In this document: piece after piece, positions 44,441 through 53,559 of the stretch
Numbering within the stretch: the first letter of the stretch is position 1
Layout: each line of letters begins with the position of its first letter
Source: Hyposmocoma kahamanoa
Taxonomy: Eukaryota; Arthropoda; Insecta; Lepidoptera; Cosmopterigidae
NCBI RefSeq assembly: GCF_003589595.1
Contig: NW_020655294.1
Location: 2,742,815-2,806,814 of the forward strand
Direction of reading: 5' to 3'
Length of the DNA: 64,000 nucleotides
Notes under the pieces: model-generated
What the model was told of the DNA's origin: nothing
Seen by the model: the letters and a program-made list of their open reading frames with translations, nothing else
Database searches by the model: none
Program-made: the position numbers and the translations under genes

Positions 44441-45609
44441 AGCTAATACTTCTGAAACTTTTGCGGTCGTGAGCGCAACGTCTCACTAATAATAATGGAC
44501 TATATATCCGGCAAACAAATATATACATATTTTCATATGCGTTACCAGCATCACAATATCAATTTATTATGGTCACGTATACAAGCCATAATTGTTTATA
44601 TCAAACAAAACGCAATTAAAAAATAAACAACAATAAAGTATCAAAACATATTAATAACAATAAATGAAATTTTTTTTAATCTCTTACTCAGTAAAATTCA
44701 GTGTACGACAGAAGGAGTTTCACTCGGTATAAAATATGTGTAACAGTAACAAAGATTTAATGGCTAATTTGCATTGACTTACAAATTGTTAGAATTGTAT
44801 TCATTACTTACATGTTTGTTAACTATTCCCCTTGCTTAGAACGGGCAAATAAGAATAGAAATTAATCCAAACATAGCCGTGGGGCAAATTCGATAGCAAC
44901 AACGCGCGTCCCACGCGACTCAACCACAAAACAGTTCACCCACTCGCAACGCCCCCTAATTCCTTATTTAAAAACCAACAAACAATTGAAAACTGGTTTC
45001 ATTTAAACTGAATTCGAATTTTAAAATAATGCCCAAGCGCGCGTTGGGTCACGTGGCTTCTAATCTGATGATAAGCTTGACCGACAAATTTTAAAATGCA
45101 TTCCAACAAAAACTAACGATGGCCAAGGGATTGGTTGCGGGGTGCGGGAGGTGTACTTTTGAGATATAGCAAATTGATATTATAATTTGATCCTGCACCA
45201 AAAATAAGTTTGTATCGTCATGTTTGATGTAGGATTGTTTAATATATTGTGACTCCTAGTGTGTCGGTTTGACGATCTTTGTTCGAGAATTGAATGAAAT
45301 CCCAATCTTTGCAGATGACAATTTAATATCATTGTTTCCGAATTACTGTGCGTGTGCACCTACTTAAGACTTTGAACGTACTTCGAGCCTATATGTATAG
45401 TCTATCTACATACTTATTTCTTCGGTAGTATAATACAATTGCAACTGAGATGTTCCCAAAGTAAGTTATTATAAGCAAAGTCCACTTACTGAGAGCATGA
45501 GCTACGTGGTCACACAAGATCTGACGACATAACATTTTTCTAAATAAGCCATTTATTTTTATGTCTTAAACAGAGAAAACCAATGAAATTCGTTTTGTTA
45601 CTATCTTAA
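44441..45609. other. Unassigned non-coding DNA
   Basis: A tRNA-like minus-strand fragment ('AGCGGTAGTTGGCCAGTGGA') lies at about 44265-44325, just left of here. No other feature was recognised. Confidence 0.3.
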
Positions 45610-45899
45610 GACAGCAGTAGAGTTCCCACGAAAGAGTTTGTTCAGGTAAGTACTGCCGCCGTACCTATTTCTGCCGTCAAGCAGCTTGTGAGCATTACTG
45701 AGTTCCGGTTTGAAAGGGTAAGGGTTGGAAAGGTACTGGTGAAAATACAGGCTCACGGGACTTGTCAACTAATGCCTCAGGGTGACGGGCGCAGCGGCAG
45801 TGCAGTGTCAGATCTACGCAATTTAAAGCTCTGGGTGGTACTGCAACTGCAACAGCAGGCGCACGACTCGTTCGCCCTGTCACTTGGTATCATAAAAAA
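45610..45899 (-). repeat. R1 repeat, minus strand, near full length
   Basis: Runs from 'ACAGCAGTAGAGTTCCCACG' through 'GGGTGACGGGCGCAGCGGCA' to 'GTCACTTGGTATCATAAAAA'. It is uninterrupted, and is the comparison copy showing that the SINE at 24876 is an insertion. Confidence 0.88.
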
Positions 45900-46749
45900 A
45901 ATCGTGTTTTTATAATTATGCATGCCTTAAGGATTATTCGTAATTTTTTCCTGGGGGTCGATGCAGAACCTTATGATAACTCAGTTGTCGACCGACTTCT
46001 TTTCATTTTTAATCACAACACGCGAACCGAACGTCAGACTGTCGTATACGAAAATAAGCGATTACCCTACGAAACCCGTACGATTACCTTAGTATTGATA
46101 AGGTTTTAGGGCCCGCTGAAAATCAGCGTCACAGCCTTTTCTCGGTGATGACAAGCTGAGTGGAATCCTGTTACATACGCCACAGCCGTACACATGACAT
46201 TCAATCTAATTGTGTAGAATATTTAATGTTTGCTTTGTTGTGTATGATTTTATTTTTATTCCTTTCTTTTTTGTCATTTTATTTAATAATTTTTTTTGTT
46301 TTAATTTAGCGTCGTCTCTTTTTTTATCTTTCTTACTGTGTATTTTTTTATTGCGGCGTAGTAATAACTATTACTAGAACCCGTAGAGCTACTCGACCGG
46401 CAAAGGCTACAAATGTTATCAATAAAAGTTACCGTACGTAATATTGTTTACAAAGCGAGAATGTAACAAGGAAATGTCTTATTATTTTAAATAAAGTCTG
46501 AATTTTGTTCAGTTTTATTAATTTATTTTAATGCAAGACTAATGCATTCCTATATTTTAGGCCTCTGAAGTCTTAAAAATTTATAACATAAATGGATTTT
46601 CATTTTTCTTATAATCTATTTCACCGGCTAACTCCGTAAACGCTGTTGTATAACGATATCGTGTCTGAACCCGAATCGACCGTTTAACTGGAATGTTCTG
46701 AATAGCTCAGAAAGCGCCCTTCGATTCAACAATGATATCCAATAAAATA
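45900..46749. other. Unassigned non-coding DNA
   Basis: T-rich at 46200-46360. The open frame 45918-46109 has no recognised product. Confidence 0.3.
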
Positions 46750-46938
46750 TCGCAGTGTTCTGACTCGGGTCCTGGCCTGCCACGCCGACGTCCCGAGTTC
46801 GAATCCAGGGCCGGGAGAAATGTTTGTATGGCCTACATTTATTTCTTACGTGAGTTTGGGTGTAACTCGTGGTTGTCTATAAGTGTGTCCATGACACCCG
46901 CGATACAAGGTTTCCTTAATGCAGGGCTAGAAAAGAAA
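46750..46938 (+). mobile_element. tRNA-derived SINE, family C
   Basis: B box segment 'CCCGAGTTCGAATCCAGGGC' (46793-46812), then 'GGGAGAAATGTTTGTATGGC', 'GTGAGTTTGGGTGTAACTCG', 'GATACAAGGTTTCCTTAATG'. Collinear with 43095-43284. Confidence 0.8.
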
Positions 46939-47809
46939 CAATAAAAAAATAATTGAAACAAAACTAAAAGGGGACTCGTAGGTCATCGGCTTCAGACATA
47001 AGATTTTTTTTGTTAAATGAAATGTTGAAACACTTGAAATCTGTGGAAAAAGAAATTTATCTCATAAAAATGTATGTTTATGTTCGCTAATTCGTTGCTT
47101 AGTTTTTTGTAATGCATTTTTCTATGTATTGAAGTATTTAGCAATTATTTCAAACATAAGAAACTTTATGCTTGTAAACTTTTAATTAAGATTGCAAAAA
47201 TTTTAAAGTAATATTTTTATAAGCGAATTAGTAGTGGTTTCCAGCAGAAAAAATTGTACAGAAAAAGTTACTTATTTTGATCATAATATTGCCCCACTAC
47301 AATGTTTCAAGAAAAATAAAAATAGAAATATAGTCGAGATCAGACTGAAGGCCCCCTCACGTTTCCACCCATTTAGCACACGAATAAACTTGTCTCAAAT
47401 TATACCGAATGTCCCGAGCCGTAGCCCCGGCTTCTAGCCCGCATTTAGCACCAGACTAGGATACTAGACAGACGCTAACATAATCATAACCCGCACATCT
47501 ACGAGTACATAAGCTATTCAAGCTCAGAGGCCAGCAGAGGCACAATGCCTCAGACGGCGCGGTGACATTATCTTGCCTCGGACGAAGCGAGGCGAGGCGG
47601 CGCGGGCCCTTGTCTGTATTGAGTATTGATTGCCTCGAGTCTGTGTTGCGTTAACACGCGTGAATTGTCTTAGTCATTGAACAACGATTGTACGAGGATT
47701 AGAAAGCCCATAAGTACCCTAGAATAAGTTGTCACTAGCTATAACGGTAAAAGGAAAAGCCTGGTCGAAGCCATAACCCGCATTGAACCTAGTTGTAATA
47801 CTTAATAAA
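46939..47809. other. Unassigned non-coding DNA
   Basis: Includes a GC-richer patch with GAGGC-type repeats at 47530-47610 (TGCCTCAGACGGCGCGG, CTTGCCTCGGACGAAGCGA). No exon was recognised. Confidence 0.35.
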
Positions 47810-47823
47810 GCATCGAGTAATAC

Positions 47824-48317
47824 TTACTCGATGCCTTGGATAAATTACAGCGTCGTGCTACTCGAATCATAGGCGACGAAGAGGTCTCATCACGCCTTGA
47901 ACCTCTGCAACTGCGTAGAGATGTTGCATCGCTTAGCGCCTTTTACCGCATGTACCATGGTGAGTGCTCTGAAGAGCTGTTTAACCTCATCCCCCCTTCC
48001 CCGTTCCTGCTCAGAACCACGCGTGCTGGCCTTCGTAGTCACCGTTTCACTACCTGCCGAATTCCATCGCGTACTAAAAGGTTCGGTGGCTCCTTTCTCT
48101 GCCGCACGGTTGACAAATGGAACTCCCTTCCGGCACATGTCTTCCCTCCCTCTTATGATATGGGGTCCTTCAAACGAGGCGTGAAGAGGCATATTGTAGG
48201 CAGGCAGGGTGGAGGTGGCTAGTGCAGTGAGGATTCCATCGCTGCACTAGGTTCCTTCGCGTTTGGATACCACTTTCCACTTAACATCAGGTGGAGTGGA
48301 GTCATTTGCCTGTCATG
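47824..48317 (+). pseudogene. Jockey-type LINE, intact C-terminal ORF2 end plus 3' UTR, 5'-truncated
   Basis: One open frame from about 47830 to its stop at 48222: 'LDKLQRRATRIIGDEEVSSR', 'LEPLQLRRDVASLSAFYRMY', 'HGECSEELFNLIPPSPFLLR', 'IPSRTKRFGGSFLCRT', 'KWNSLPAHVFPPSYDMGSFK' and 'RGVKRHIVGRQ'. This is the conserved tail of lepidopteran Jockey-like ORF2, downstream of the RT domain. The 3' UTR 'CTTAACATCAGGTGGAGTGG' follows and runs into the N gap. The open frame suggests a young copy. The catalytic domain is absent from the window. Confidence 0.88.
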
Positions 48318-48417
48318 NNNNNNNNNNNNNNNNNNNNNNNNNNNNNNNNNNNNNNNNNNNNNNNNNNNNNNNNNNNNNNNNNNNNNNNNNNNNNNNNNNN
48401 NNNNNNNNNNNNNNNNN
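48318..48417. other. Assembly gap, exactly 100 N
   Basis: A run of 100 N placed inside the 3' UTR of the Jockey-type LINE. The round number indicates a placeholder of unknown true length. Open frames drawn across it are meaningless. Confidence 0.99.
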
Positions 48418-48509
48418 TAGACTTGTACAGATTGCTACTAAAAAGCAACTAAAGGACGTGTCTAGAAAATAAGTACGAACGTCTTCCTGAGTATACATAA
48501 TTTTTATAA

Positions 48510-48696
48510 CGCACACACTCATACGAATGCACTAGGGAAACCCTGTATCGCGGGCGCCATGGACATACACATAGACAATAAAAAAGTAACGAAAAAATAA
48601 ATGTAGGTTATACAAATGTTTCCTCCGACCCGGGTATCGAACCCGGGACCTCTAGCGTGGTAGTCCAGTATAGTAGCCCTTCGGCCACCCAGGCTG
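48510..48696 (-). mobile_element. tRNA-derived SINE, family C, minus strand
   Basis: On the minus strand: 'GCCTGGGTGGCCGAAGGGCT' (A-box region), 'GTCCCGGGTTCGATACCCGG' (B box) and the body end 'GCGCCCGCGATACAGGGTTT', followed by 'CCCTAGTGCATTCGTATGAG'. Most complete tRNA-like head of family C. Confidence 0.78.
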
Positions 48697-49589
48697 TAAT
48701 ACATAACATTGTAGTTTTTCTTTGACTTGACCGCCAATACGTACCTACGTCAAAATGAAGCGATGGAAATTAGTTTTAAAAGGCAGTAAGTAGGGGATTG
48801 TCACGGTTTCTCTTAAATTATTTTTTTTATATTTAGAATCGTTCTCCCTCCGTAAAATGTAACTTGATTAAATTGAAACATGTCAAAGTTCATAAATGCC
48901 AGTGATGAGACGTGATCAGTAACATCGAGAATCGATATTAAAATATATCGACAGAATTATTAATTACTTTAATCTGTTATTATATTATGGTAATAACTGA
49001 AGTCTTCTCAATAATTCATCCGTAGAGGTCGCTCAACGAATTTTTCATATTTATTTCCATGGAATGTAAACGAGCGAATCTAAATTATAGTTTTACATTG
49101 GATAAAAGTTCACCAAAAATACACAATATATCCGAAAATAATACAACGTCTGTAACTCAAAACAAGACCAGTAATTTAAAAAAAATTAAAATTATTCTAA
49201 GTAACATTTTAAAACTTCCCGCTGAATTTTTTTGCGACTAGAAAAGGACTAGACAATTTTTTTCCGTCAAACGTAACTTGATCGTGTAAAGTAAATAAAC
49301 ATTAATCATATTTTAACTCAAAGATTTTGATTAACTCCAAGAATTTATCAATAATTTACGAATTTACAGTTACCATATGTTAACGTGTGGTAAGGTACTA
49401 TTGTTTTTTGTGTTTCAAATTATATAAATAGTTTGTCACTGCTACAAATTTACGTAATTCTAATTTTGGCGACGTGTCCTTTTAATCAAGCTAAATTTAT
49501 TACTATTTTATTTCGTCTTTGCCGATAAGCGAAAGAAACTTTCCTTTTTACGGAGATATATACAACTAAAACAACACTGATATGTTCAT
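48697..49589. other. Unassigned non-coding DNA
   Basis: The words 'AATGTAACTTGATTAAATTG' (48855) and 'AACGTAACTTGATCGTGTAA' (49270) hint at a short direct repeat flanking about 400 bp. No exon was recognised. Confidence 0.35.
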
Positions 49590-49690
49590 AAGAAAGAAAG
49601 AAAGAAAGAAATAAACATTTATTCGGCTATTCACAAATAATATTACAACGTTACAAATAACACAAGATATGTTAAAAAACAAAAAGAAGA
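49590..49690 (-). mobile_element. LINE 3' tail with (GAAA)n end, minus strand
   Basis: A (GAAA)n run at about 49592-49612 followed by 'ATAAACATTTATTCGGCTAT'. Read on the minus strand it is 'CCGAATAAATGTTTATTTC' plus (TTTC)n, a common form of lepidopteran LINE 3' terminus. The parent ORF is not identified; the next ORF fragment is on the opposite strand. Confidence 0.5.
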
Positions 49691-49696
49691 TAACTA

Positions 49697-50416
49697 ATGA
49701 ATCATTGCACCATTTGCACCCCAATAGACCGAGCGCGTCTGGAAGCGGTGTCCAGGTGGGAATCTGGCCACTGGCTATACCTTCATGAGCGCCGAGACCA
49801 TTCGCACAGCTGCAGGCCTCCGCCTTGGTGTCCTAGTTTGCGCCCCTCATCCGTGTCCTTGTGGCAAAGACGTGTGTGCTCTGGGTTACCTCGGTCTTTC
49901 CTGCCAGCTGAGCGCCGGCCGTATCTCCCGACATGCAGCCCTCAACGACGTTATGCGTCGGGCCTTAGCCATTGTTAAAGTGTCCGCTATACTCGAGTCA
50001 AGCAGCATGTCGCGAACAGATGGCAAACGCCCGGACGGAATGACTTTCATCCCTTGGAGTATGGGCCGGGTATGGTGTGGGACGCCACATGTGCTGACAC
50101 ACTTGCCCCATCCCATCTTCAGCACACCAGCAAGAGGGCTGGCACTACAGCTGAGCTGGCAGAAAGAATAAAAAGTAATAAGTACCAGGATCTCGGCTGC
50201 CACTACCTATTTACAGCCGTTGGAGTCGAAACCCTAGGCCCGTGGCGTCACAGTGCCCTTCATCTGTACAAAATTTTATCTAAAAAATTAATAGACTGTC
50301 TGGGAAACCCAAGAGCTGGCAGCTACCTTGCCCAACGCATTACCATAGCTATACAAAGGGGAACGCTGCCAGCATCTTGGGCACCTTGCCGCGGGGACCC
50401 AATTTTATTCATATAA
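49697..50416 (+). pseudogene. RT-associated C-terminal ORF with zinc-cluster and nuclease-like motif, frameshifted
   Basis: Three frames together give one decayed product: 'ERARLEAVSRWESGHWLY' (about 49722-49780), then 'SAETIRTAAGLRLGVLVCAP', 'HPCPCGKDVCALGYLGLSC', 'RISRHAALNDVMRRAL', 'SRTDGKRPDGMTFIPWSMGR' (49785-50070), then 'VWDATCADTLAPSHLQHTS' and 'FTAVGVETLGPW..GNPRAGSYLAQRITIAIQRG' (50066-50390). I know this module as the region C-terminal to a reverse transcriptase in invertebrate repeat ORFs. A Cys/His cluster (C-x-P-H-x-C-x-C-G ... G-L-S-C) is followed by PDG...WDATCADT, which resembles the spacing of a PD-(D/E)xK-type nuclease. Frames break near 49785 and 50066. The nuclease reading is inference. 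Confidence 0.7.
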
Positions 50417-51165
50417 TTTAAAAAACCTAGTTTTACTTCCTAGTACTTAAACTTTTATTGTACCTTATCTGTATATTATCACAGTAAATTAATCAGTTAG
50501 ATAACTAATAGATTGAAGAGCTAAGTACACAATATTAGCCGAAAAGGTTAGCCAGCTCAGCTTTATTATATATAGCCGGACAAGCCTCAGCGCTGGTTTT
50601 CAGCTGGAGCCTAAGAGTTTAAGAGGAGGTAGATGGATTCAGATACTTAACATACGAATGTCAAGTAGGTATTTAAAATCAAGAGTAAAATTACAAGATG
50701 ATAAAACTAATTAAAAACGAGAATATAATTATAATCAAAAATGATTCTATAAATGTGCATTGTGTTCTTAATAAAGCTAATAATAATATCTGAAAAATAA
50801 TTGTACTATGCACTGATAATGACATAGGAACACGTCAAAGTGTTTTCGATCTAACCATTTGTCACCGGGAGCCTCCTCGTTCATTGTCCGGCGACATCAA
50901 TATGATCGTCGTAATCGCATCGTGCTCGCGCCGACGTCGTGTCGTGTAGGGCTTTTCACGTCGCGAGGATGACGCCTCAGCCTGCATGATGTCACTCTGT
51001 TCGTTCGAGGGGTTAATAGGCCTCTGTTGAAGCAGAGTACCTAGATAAGCTTATGAAATGACATGAAGCACCAAAGGTTTGTTGTTGCTTGCCTACTGAC
51101 ATTCGAAATCAACTTGTTTCCTGCAACAGTGTGCTGTTAATTTACAAATTGGGCCCTAGAAAGGC
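50417..51165. other. Unassigned non-coding DNA
   Basis: A GC-rich, CpG-rich segment at 50860-50965 ('CGCGCCGACGTCGTGTCGTG') stands out from its surroundings. No exon was recognised. Confidence 0.35.
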
Positions 51166-51299
51166 AAGAGCAGGAGAGCTCCGAGGAGTACTACCACCTT
51201 ATCTATTTCTACCGACAAATTGTAATGTGAACATTACTGCGTTCCGGTTTTGCAGGGTAAGGGTGCTGGTGAAATTACAGGCACATGGAACTTGTTAAT
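51166..51299 (-). repeat. R1 repeat fragment, minus strand
   Basis: 'GAGCAGGAGAGCTCCGAGGA' to 'GGCACATGGAACTTGTTAAT'. It holds the half of the family nearest its 'CTACTGCTAC' end and stops 118 nt before the hAT-like element. The open frame 51089-51298 is a by-product. Confidence 0.75.
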
Positions 51300-51780
51300 T
51301 ACTTTCAAGGTTTTAGTGACTCAAAGTTTTCTTTCTTGTTTTAATATGCCGCACTATGGCCACTATGGCCGCACTTAACGGAATTATTAAAATTAGAAAT
51401 TATTGTTCTATATGAACCATAGATATAGGAAAAAAGGGTAGATATGTAATTACGCTATGTAAGATCGGGTACCGATGTCGCCACTTTTTAGCTTGTGTGC
51501 AATTCAAACTTTACGCTCTATTATCTACTACTATAACTTAAAGATTTTGATTGGGTAGGGCTTAAAACGTGAAAACGACGTAAAACAATTTTAAAATTTT
51601 ACAAAATTAAACTTACAGTCACTTGAGTAAGAGTTATATTACAATATTTCAGTATTTATTTCATCCTGGCTTAGCCATTCACCATCAGGTGGCGTTTTAG
51701 TAAAAGTGCTACTAGTATATAACAGCTAACTATTACACGTTAGATGGGGCTAAAACTTATTTTTCGTTACACTAAGAACT

Positions 51781-52148
51781 CACGGAGCGGTTTTCACCCG
51801 CGTCTGCCGCGGGACCGCGGCATCTGTTGAATGTAATAGTTAAATATGTAAAATTAGTAGCACATTTCACGGCGCGTTTTGCGCCAGTAGTGGTGTCGGT
51901 TGCTCGCGGTTGCCGCGGCGGGGTACTAGTGGAACCGCGTAGGACGCGATCACCTGCGCGCTTGGCGGCCGTCGTCGCCCGCGCACTTTGGCCGTCGATT
52001 CAGGCGCAATGTGCCGTTCCGCAACCGCAACGGTTTCGTGCCCGCAACCGCGGCGGCTACGTGCCCGCATAAACTTGCAGGATCGTGAGTATTGAAATAA
52101 AACCGCTGTCTAGCAGAACCGGCGGGCGCGGATGGAAACCGCTCCGTG
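51781..52148. mobile_element. GC-rich MITE-like insert with ~29-bp inverted ends, nested in hAT-like element
   Basis: Left end 'CACGGAGCGGTTTTCACCCG' at 51781; right end, reverse-complemented from 52148, 'CACGGAGCGGTTTCCATCCG'; pairing continues for about 29 bp with three or four mismatches. An internal palindrome TGCCGCGGGACCGCGGCA lies near the left end. The element is far richer in G+C than its host. No convincing target duplication was seen, so it could instead be an integral part of the hAT-like element. Open frames 51827-52072 and 51867-52070 are composition artefacts. Confidence 0.7.
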
Positions 52149-52708
52149 AATTGTTAAACTTATTAACCTTAAACTGACGATACTCAACGAGGAATGTGAT
52201 CCTACCTAATCGATAGTTAGAAACCATGTGGTCATGTGGCATTTAATATTAAAAATTATTAAATTTTTCATACTATACCTACGCTGGTACTGGTATATTA
52301 TTAAATTAATATATTAATATAAATTATTATTATTATTTTCTTAATGGCGACCACTAGGCTTGGACCAGTTTTCTCTTCGATATTGTAGGGACTTTTTTTC
52401 AAAAATCGTATAAGAAATTCAAACATTTCAGTAAAAATTTATTGTCGATAAACATCAGTCATCGTAAATGAATATCACTTTATTTGAGGCTAGAAATTGC
52501 TATGGAGACAAAAAGAAAGCATTGAATTATAATAGAAATAGTAACTAAAAATGCAAATAGCCGGTGGGATGTTTTCTCACTGGTTTTAAAATTTTTATTT
52601 TCTCTCCAATTTTTACAAGGTGTATCGCTACAACTTGGCATTTTCACGTTTTACGAGAGATCTTGTATGTACAACGATCGCCATGTCACTGTGGCGATGT
52701 TTGTAGGC

Positions 52709-52751
52709 GTGTCACCTCGATATGATCAAAATGATCATATCGAGGCGACAC
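52709..52751. repeat. 20-bp hairpin with AAA loop inside hAT-like element
   Basis: The left arm GTGTCACCTCGATATGATCA (52709-52728) and right arm TGATCATATCGAGGCGACAC (52732-52751) pair at 19 of 20 positions. It is subterminal to the right inverted repeat of the hAT-like element and may be part of its transposase-binding region. Confidence 0.92.
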
Positions 52752-52805
52752 GAACCAGGCCCCCATACCAAATCTCCCCTTTTTTTCTATATCTATGATA
52801 TGAAC

Positions 52806-53559
52806 AAGACTTAGACATTCCTGACAATCCCGACGTTAAAAACAAAAAAAAATACAATATTATATAGCTAAATAATACTTTATTTTTAAAGTGACTCGAA
52901 CCATCCTTGACTCAATTTGCAAAGCAATCCTTATACCGTTTGGCCACCGCGGCGTTACTAAAGGTGGTTGAAATTTGTGTTTTGTATTTAAGTCAGAACC
53001 ATACGTTAAAGATCAAATTATCTTAAAAACTTTTTTAAAATGTCTTTAACTAATGAGACGAACAGGGAGTCATACCAAAATAAATTTTACGGCTCACGGG
53101 TTAAAGTTTGTGCTCTGAACCTTATGGTCGACAAAGTCGGCTTCGGTCGGTCAGGTATCTTGTGCATATGACTGTACGGGATAATATATATGCTTCTATA
53201 ATATGATTCCATTTGATCTTCTTTGTTATTTAACTTAAAGAAAAAAAAATTCTTCTACTTCTTAAACTTCTTCACTTCTTAAAAATACTACTGCTTTCAG
53301 ATGCTTACTAGGATGATAAAAATCCGTGGTAGTGATCCGTCAAGCTCTGTCTGGCAACTGTCAGGTTTCATAAGAGGTTCGGTTTCATGAACGCGTCTTG
53401 TGATTGATGATAACAATGAGAATCAAATAAAATTTTCACTGTTGTACTTCGGGAAATGTTAATTCAAATTTATAACACTTTCAACAAATTATGTACTTTA
53501 AAAAGTTATAACACAAAGTGGTAACGAAATCGAATTTTCAAAATCGCTAAATACATATA
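52806..53559. other. Unassigned DNA with a tRNA-like fragment
   Basis: A minus-strand family C-like head ('GCCGCGGTGGCCAAACGGTA') lies at about 52915-52955. The rest is AT-rich with T/A runs and has no exon. Confidence 0.4.

Larger units (their letters stand above)
51418..52797. mobile_element. hAT-like non-autonomous transposon, 1380 bp, 8-bp target duplication
   Basis: Exact direct repeat ATATGAAC at 51410-51417 and 52798-52805. Terminal inverted repeats: left 'CATAGATATAGGAAAAAAGG' from 51418, right ending 'CCTTTTTTTCTATATCTATG' at 52797; over 29 bp, 26 positions match. An 8-bp duplication with CA..TG ends is typical of the hAT superfamily. No transposase fragment was found. It contains a GC-rich inverted-repeat insert (51781-52148) and a 20-bp hairpin (52709-52751). 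Confidence 0.88.

Noticed and set aside
47890..48192. Alternative frames across the Jockey LINE end
   Set aside because: Shadows of the conserved ORF2 C-terminus in the frame that ends at 48222.
48263..48522. Open frames spanning the N gap
   Set aside because: They are open only because N codons were translated as X.
51827..52072. GC-rich open frames in the hAT-like element
   Set aside because: They lie in a CpG-dense palindromic insert where stop codons are rare; no domain.
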